From Bugulina stolonifera (lineage: Eukaryota > Bryozoa > Gymnolaemata > Cheilostomatida > Bugulidae), in NCBI GenBank assembly GCA_935421135.1, contig OW285191.1:1922001-1986000 (forward strand): DNA of 64,000 nucleotides, read 5' to 3'. The notes beneath the pieces were generated by a model. That model was not told the origin of the DNA, did not search any database, and saw only the letters and a list, made by a program, of their open reading frames with translations. Both the position numbers and the translations under genes were made by a program. Shown piece by piece: positions 25,801 to 34,800 of this stretch; within the stretch, counting starts at the first letter, position 1, and the number at the start of each line of letters is the position of its first letter.

Positions 25801-28800
25801 GGATACGATAGATGTTGACAAGTAAATTCGCCAGATTTGAAGAAAATTGCGTATTTCAACATAAAATGACACTTTTTTCAAATACCAACATGCTCAGCAA
25901 AATAAGGAAAAATAATACTGATAGATTTAAACTTGCTGCAATTGGGTAAGTTGAAATCAAAATTTAAACTTTGCTCCTTCATAATAAAAAAAACGTACAA
26001 ACACCGAAATCGCGGTTAAAATGAGCAAATTTGTGCAACACGTTTCTCTAACATCAGGACTCCGTATACTTAATTTGATTTATGGTGTATAGTTCAGATA
26101 CCATTTTAGTTGGTAGGCTAGTTTGTCGGCCCTACGACATGCCCACACTAAATGAAAATAGTGCTCAAACTATAGGCTATGTCAATAAACAATGTTTATC
26201 TCTCCATAGAAATGATTTTGATTGGATGCTACAACTGTGACGTGTTAAGCGCCAGAGCCGTGCACATGTGCATTGCTGTTTAGCAATGAGGAAGCGCATC
26301 ATGATTCAACAGAGTTGTTTACTCACTTAATGCCAGCGACTCATGTGCTCATATTTTCAAACCGAGGAGCGCACCGAACACAAAATCCTCATGGACGAGC
26401 CTCCTTCTCTTTTACTCCTTGATCAGCCATTTATAAAAATGATCCTGGCAGTTGGCTACTCAAAATAGGGATTACAAGATAACTTATGCATAGCTAACAA
26501 CAGGTGATGTACATGTTCACTGTAACAACCAATAATTTGTGCATCTAAAAGGTTGTAGGGCATTTAAAGTATACAACATTTGCATGCATTATAATTATGC
26601 TAATGTATGTAGAAATTGGAGATCGGTTGTGGATGATCATCAGTGACATGTCTGTAGATATACGTACATGTAGCCTATACATGTCTGTAGATATACATAC
26701 ATGTAGCCTATACATGTCTGTAGATATACATACATGTAGCCTATACATGTCTGTAGATATACGTACATGTAGCCTATACATGTCTGTAGATATACATACA
26801 TGTAGCCTATACATGTATGTAGATATACGTACATGTAGCCTATACATGTCTGTAGATATACATACATGTAGCCTATACATGTCTGTAGATATACATACAT
26901 GTAGCCTATACATGTCTGTAGATATACATACATGTAGCCTATACATGTCTGTAGATATACATACATGTAGCCTATACATGTCTGTAGATATACGTACATG
27001 TAGCCTATACATGTCTGTAGATATACGTACATGTAGCCTATACATGTCTGTAGATATACGTACATGTAGCCTATACATGTCTGTAGATATACGTACATGT
27101 AGCCTATACATGTCTGTAGATATACGTACATGTAGCCTATACATGTCTGTAGATAGACGTACATGTAGCCTATACATGTCTGTAGATATACGTACATGTA
27201 GCCTATACATGTCTGTAGATATACATACATGTAGCCTATACATGTCTGTAGATATACGTACATGTAGCCTATACATGTCTGTAGATATACGTACATGTAG
27301 CCTATACATGTCTGTAGATATACATACATGTAGCCTATACATGTCTGTAGATATACGTACATGTAGCCTATACATGTCTGTAGATATACGTACATGTAGC
27401 CTATACATGTCTGTAGATATACGTACATGTAGCCTATACATGTCTGTAGATATACATACATGTAGCCTATACATGTCTGTAGATATACATACATGTAGCC
27501 TATACATGTCTGTAGATATACGTACATGTAGCCTATACATGTCTGTAGATATACGTACATGTAGCCTATACATGTCTGTAGATATACGTACATGTAGCCT
27601 ATACATGTCTGTAGATATACGTACATGTAGCCTATACATGTCTGTAGATATATGTACATGTAGCCTATACATGTCTGTAGATATACGTACATGTAGCCTA
27701 TACATGTCTGTAGATATACATACATGTAGCCTATACATGTCTGTAGATATACGTACATGTAGCCTATACATGTCTGTAGATATACGTACATGTAGCCTAT
27801 ACATGTCTGTAGATATACGTACATGTAGCCTATACATGTCTGTAGATATACATACATGTAGCCTATACATGTCTGTAGATATACATACATGTAGCCTATA
27901 CATGTCTGTAGATATACGTACATGTAGCCTATACATGTCTGTAGATATACGTACATGTAGCCTATACATGTCTGTAGATATACATACATGTAGCCTATAC
28001 ATGTCTGTAGATATACGTACATGTAGCCTATACATGTCTGTAGATATACGTACATGTAGCCTATACATGTCTGTAGATATACGTACATGTAGCCTATACA
28101 TGTCTGTAGATATACGTACATGTAGCCTATACATGTCTGTAGATATACGTACATGTAGCCTATACATGTCTGTAGATATACATACATGTAGCCTATACAT
28201 GTCTGTAGATATACGTACATGTAGCCTATTACATGTTTGTAGATATACGTATAAAATATATTTAAAAGTTGGATAAATCCAAGTCCAAGATATGGTAGTT
28301 GAATGGTTTCTTTTACAATACTACTACTGCCACTGCTGCTGCTGCTACTAGCACAGGCAGCACGGTCCATTCACAAAATAAAGGGCATGTACATGTATAT
28401 GATTGTGTCTCCTGAATGCAATGCAAGTGTAGTGATGTAGTAGCCTAATGAATGTAATGCAGGTATAGTGATGCAGTACTGAATATAATGCAGGTATAGT
28501 GATGCAGTACTGAATGTAATGCAGGTATAGTGATGTAGTACTGAATGTAATGCAGGCATAGTGATGTAGTACTGAATGTAATGCAAGTGTAGTGATGTAG
28601 TACTGAATGTAATGCAAGTGTAGTGATCCAGCACTGAATGTAATGTAGGTATAGTGATGCAGTACTGAATGTAATGTAGGTATAGTGATGCAGTACTGAA
28701 TATAATGTAGGTATTATAGTGATGTAGTACTGAATGTAATGTAGGTATAGTGATGTAGTACTGAATGTAATGTAGGTATAGTGATGTAGTACTGAATGTA

Positions 28801-31800
28801 ATGTAGGTATAGTGATGTAGTACTGAATGTAATGTAGGTATTATAGTGATGTAGTACTGAATATAATGTAGGTATAGTGATGTAGTAATGAATGTAATGT
28901 AGGTATAGTGATGTAGTACTGAATGTAATGTAGGTATTATAGTGATGTAGTACTGAATGTAATGTAGGTATAGTGATCCAGCACTGAATATAATGCAGGT
29001 ATTATAGTGATGTAGTACTGAATGTAATGTAGGTATTATAGTGATCCAGCACTGAATGTAATGTAGGTATTATAGTGATCCAGCACTGAATGTAATGCAG
29101 GTATAGTGATGCAGTACTGAATGTAATGTAGGTATAGTGATGCAGTACTGAATGTAATGTAGGTATAGTGATGTAGTACTGAATGTAATGCAGGTATAGT
29201 GATGTAGTACTGAATGTAATGTAGGTATAGTGATGTAGTACTGAATGTAATGTAGGTATTATAGTGATGTAGTACTGAATGTAATGTAGGTATTATAGTG
29301 ATCCAGCACTGAATGTAATGTAGGTATTATAGTGATCCAGCACTGAATGTAATGCAGGTATAGTGATGCAGTACTGAATGTAATGTAGGTATAGTGATGT
29401 AGTACTGAATATAATGTAGGTATTATAGTGATGTAGTACTGAATGTAATGTAGGTATAGTGATGTAGTACTGAATGTAATGTAGGTATAGTGATCCAGCA
29501 CTGAATATAATGTAGGTATAGTGATGTAGTACTGAATATAATGTAGGTATAGTGATGTAGTACTGAATGTAATGTAGGTATTATAGTGATGTAGTACTGA
29601 ATATAATGTAGGTATAGTGATGCAGTACTGAATATAATGTAGGTATTATAGTGATGTAGTAATGAATGTAATGTAGGTATTATAGTGATCCAGCACTGAA
29701 TGTAATGTAGGTATTATAGTGATGTAGTAATGAATGTAATGTAGGTATAGTGATGCAGTACTGAATGTAATGTAGGTATTATAGTGATGTAGTACTGAAT
29801 GTAATGTAGGTATAGTGATGTAGCACTGAATGTAATGTAAGTATTATAGTGATGTAGTACTGAATGTAGTGTAGGTATAGTGATGTAGTACCGAATGTAA
29901 TGTAGGTATAGTGATGTAGTACTGAATGTAATGTAGGTATAGTGATGAAGCACTGAATGTAATGTAGGTATAGTGATGTAGTACTGAATGTAATGTAGGT
30001 ATTATAGTGATCCAGCACTGAATGTAATGCAGGTATAGTGATGCAGTACTGAATGTAATGTAGGTATTATAGTGATCCAGCACTGAATATAATGTAGGTA
30101 TAGTGATGTAGTACTGAATATAATGTAGGTATAGTGATGTAGTACTGAATGTAATGTAGGTATTATAGTGATGTAGTAATGAATGTAATGTAGGTATAGT
30201 GATCCAGCACTGAATGTAATGTAGGTATTATAGTGATGTAGTACTGAATGTAATGCAGGTATTATAGTGATGCAGTACTGAATGTAATGCAGGTATAGTG
30301 ATGTAGTACTGAATGTAATGCAGGTATAGTGATGTAGTACTGAATATAATGTAGGTATTATAGTGATGTAGTAATGAATGTAATGTAGGTATAGTGATGC
30401 AGTACTGAATGTAATGTAGGTATTATAGTGATGCAGTACTGAATGTAATGTAGGTATAGTGATGTAGCACTGAATGTAATGTAGGTATTATAGTGATGCA
30501 GTACTGAATGTAATGTAGGTATTATAGTGATCCAGCACTGAATGTAATGCAAGTGTAGATATGTAGTACTGAATGTAATGTAGGTATAGTGATGTAGTAC
30601 TGAATGTAATGTAGGTATAGTGATGTAGTACTGAATGTAATGCAGGTATAGTGATGTAGTACTGAATATAATGTAGGTATTATAGTGATGCAGTACTGAA
30701 TGTAATGTAGGTATTATAGTGATCCAGCACTGAATATAATGTAGGTATAGTGATGTAGTACTGAATATAATGTAGGTATAGTGATGTAGTACTGAATGTA
30801 ATGTAGGTATTATAGTGATGTAGTAATGAATGTAATGTAGGTATAGTGATCCAGCACTGAATGTAATGTAGGTATTATAGTGATGTAGTACTGAATGTAA
30901 TGCAGGTATTATAGTGATGCAGTACTGAATGTAATGCAGGTATAGTGATGTAGTACTGAATGTAATGCAGGTATAGTGATGTAGTACTGAATATAATGTA
31001 GGTATTATAGTGATGTAGTAATGAATGTAATGTAGGTATAGTGATGCAGTACTGAATGTAATGTAGGTATTATAGTGATGCAGTACTGAATGTAATGTAG
31101 GTATAGTGATGTAGCACTGAATGTAATGTAGGTATTATAGTGATGCAGTACTGAATGTAATGTAGGTATTATAGTGATCCAGCACTGAATGTAATGCAAG
31201 TGTAGATATGTAGTACTGAATGTAATGTAGGTATAGTGATGTAGTACTGAATATAATGCAGGTATAGTGATGCAGTACTGAATATAATGTAGGTATTATA
31301 GTGATGTAGTACTGAATGTAATGTAGGTATTATAGTGATCCAGCACTGAATGTAATGTAGGTATTATAGTGATCCAGCACTGAATGTAATGTAGGTATAG
31401 TGATGTAGTACTGAATGTAATGTAGGTATAGTGATGTAGTACTGAATGTAATGTAGGTATTATAGTGATGTAGTACTGAATATAATGTAGGTATAGTGAT
31501 GCAGTACTGAATATAATGTAGGTATAGTGATGTAGCACTGAATGTAATGTAAGTATTATAGTGATGTAGTACTGAATGTAGTGTAGGTATAGTGATGTAG
31601 TACTGAATGTAATGTAGGTATAGTGATGTAGTACTGAATGTAATGTAGGTATAGTGATGAAGCACTGAATGTAATGTAGGTATAGTGATGTAGTACTGAA
31701 TGTAATGTAGGTATTATAGTGATCCAGCACTGAATGTAATGCAGGTATAGTGATGCAGTACTGAATGTAATGTAGGTATTATAGTGATCCAGCACTGAAT

Positions 31801-34800
31801 ATAATGTAGGTATAGTGATGTAGTACTGAATATAATGTAGGTATAGTGATGTAGTACTGAATGTAATGTAGGTATTATAGTGATGTAGTAATGAATGTAA
31901 TGTAGGTATAGTGATCCAGCACTGAATGTAATGTAGGTATTATAGTGATGTAGTACTGAATGTATCGCAGGTATTATAGTGATGCAGTACTGAATGTAAT
32001 GCAGGTATAGTGATGTAGTACTGAAGGTAATGCAGGTATAGTGATGTAGTACTGAATATAATGTAGGTATTATAGTGATGTAGTAATGAATGTAATGTAG
32101 GTATAGTGATGCAGTACTGAATGTAATGTAGGTATTATAGTGATGCAGTACTGAATGTAATGTAGGTATAGTGATGTAGCACTGAATGTAATGTAGGTAT
32201 TATAGTGATGCAGTACTGAATGTAATGTAGGTATTATAGTGATCCAGCACTGAATGTAATGCAAGTGTAGATATGTAGTACTGAATGTAATGTAGGTATA
32301 GTGATGTAGTACTGAATATAATGCAGGTATAGTGATGCAGTACTGAATATAATGTAGGTATTATAGTGATGTAGTACTGAATGTAATGTAGGTATTATAG
32401 TGATCCAGCACTGAATGTAATGTAGGTATTATAGTGATCCAGCACTGAATGTAATGTAGGTATAGTGATGTAGTACTGAATGTAATGTAGGTATAGTGAT
32501 GTAGTACTGAATGTAATGTAGGTATTATAGTGATGTAGTACTGAATATAATGTAGGTATAGTGATGCAGTACTGAATATAATGTAGGTATAGTGATGTAG
32601 CACTGAATGTAATGTAAGTATTATAGTGATGTAGTACTGAATGTAGTGTAGGTATAGTGATGTAGTACTGAATGTAATGTAGGTATAGTGATGTAGTACT
32701 GAATGTAATGTAGGTATAGTGATGAAGCACTGAATGTAATGTAGGTATAGTGATGTAGTACTGAATGTAATGTAGGTATAGTGATGTAGTACTGAATGTA
32801 ATGTAGGTATAGTGATGTAGTACTGAATGTAATGTAGGTATTATAGTGATGTAGTACTGAATGTAATGCAGGTATAGTGATGCAGTACTGAATGTAATGT
32901 AGGTATAGTGATGTAGTACTGAATGTAATGTAGGTATAGTGATGAAGCACTGAATGTAATGTAGGTATAGTGATGTAGTACTGAATGTAATGTAGGTATA
33001 GTGATGTAGTACTGAATGTAATGTAGGTATAGTGATGTAGTACTGAATATAATGTAGGTATTATAGTGATGTAGTAATGAATGTAATGTAGGTATTATAG
33101 TGATCCAGCACTGAATGTAATGTAGGTATTATAGTGATGTAGTAATGAATGTAATGTAGGTATAGTGATGCAGTACTGAATGTAATGTAGGTATTATAGT
33201 GATGCAGTACTGAATGTAATGTAGGTATAGTGATGTAGCACTGAATGTAATGTAGGTATAGTGATGTAGTACTGAATGTAATGTAGGTATTATAGTGATC
33301 CAGCACTGAATGTAATGTAGGTATAGTGATGCAGTACTGAATATAATGTAGGTATAGTGATGTAGCACTGAATGTAATGTAGGTATAGTGATCCAGCACT
33401 GAATGTAATGCAGGTATTATAGTGATGTAGTACTGAATATAATGTAGGTATTATAGTGATCCAGCACTGAATATAATGCAGGTATAGTGATCCAGCACTG
33501 AATGTAATGTAGGTATAGTGATGCAGTACTGAATATAATGCAGGTATAGTGATGCAGTGCTATGGTGCTGGAAACTTCCCCGATGATAACCTGGAACTAC
33601 TGAGTGTGATACAGGAAGCCTGTGATCGAGGAGTTATAATTGTGAACACTACTCAGTGTCGTAGAGGCACCGTCAGTATCAGCTATGCTGGAGCTAAGGC
33701 TAGTATTATATGAATATTGGGTGCATAGTTCTAGTACATTCTGTTATGCATAATGTCGCAGATGGTAGGAATTTATCTGGTCTGTCAATAAATACGGTTC
33801 CGCACAAGCCATAAACTGTATTCCTGTATTCCTGTATTCCTTCAATATAACGGTCCATGTCATTGGTTTAAAGGCATTTGTAGAATGTGATGTAAATAAT
33901 TTTATAGTCTCTACTAAATGTGGGCGTGGTGGCAGGATATGACATGACATCTGAAGCTGCTCTGGCAAAACTCTCTTATGTACTCACTAAACCCTGGACT
34001 CTGCAGCAGAAGAAGGATGTATGTACTTCTTGTTACTACTTTCTACTTCCTGTTACTACTGAAGGTGTCTTCACGTCCTAAACTTCGGACCCAGGCCGAT
34101 TTACGAAAATATTTTCCGGCACACATCCGTCATAGGGTCGCGAACACACCAGCCTGGGCCAAAAGCAAAATACTCATTTTCGTGCGAAGAAATCAGGTGT
34201 GCCGATAAGCTAGGCATAGTTTCGTCTGGCCAAGTAAAATCCCACGCCAATAGCCCTTCTGACCTGGGTTGGACGGCCATCTTGTGATTTTTATTTGTGA
34301 CCCAGGTCCGTCCAAGAGGTCATAAAGACACCTTGAGTACTTTCTGTTACTACTGGGTACTACCTGTTACTACTGAACACTTCCTGTTACTACTGAGTAC
34401 TTCCTGTTACTACTAAGTATTCCTGTTACTACTGAGTACTTCCTGTTACTACTACCTGTTACTACTGGGTAATACCTGTTGTTTCTTTTCTTAGTTTATG
34501 AGTAAAAATGTAAGAGGAGAGTTGACAACTTCTGATAATATTATGAAAGACCCACGTTTGAGTGACGGACTGTCAGTTCTAGGACTAGATGCAGATATGG
34601 TTGGTAATGCTGTCAAGGTGAGCTCTTTCTCCTGATATATATGACAGTGCCATTCTATTCTTGTGTGCTAGTGTTGTGAAAACACATGTATAGTCCATGC
34701 TTAATTCTAGAAAACGATGATAATTGGTCTGTGGTGATAGATGGCCCACTCTACCTTATTAGTTGGTCCATGGGCTCTCTCTATTCCCTGTATGTTGTGT

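Noticed and set aside
26597..28276. Long overlapping frames on both strands ([11 protein letters not shown] and [11 protein letters not shown] types)
   Set aside because: Same period effect; the array lies inside ASPG intron 7.
28348..33399. Many short minus-strand frames (LHYIQYYIT types)
   Set aside because: Derived from the 31/34-bp array; low-complexity and broken every 100 codons or fewer.
28414..33543. CRISPR array
   Set aside because: Units are contiguous direct repeats without unique spacers, in an animal intron.
33699..33704. GTATTA at 33703 as exon 8 donor
   Set aside because: It would leave the wrong phase for exon 9 ([13 protein letters not shown]) and spoil the family spacing, whereas AAG before GCTAGT fits both.
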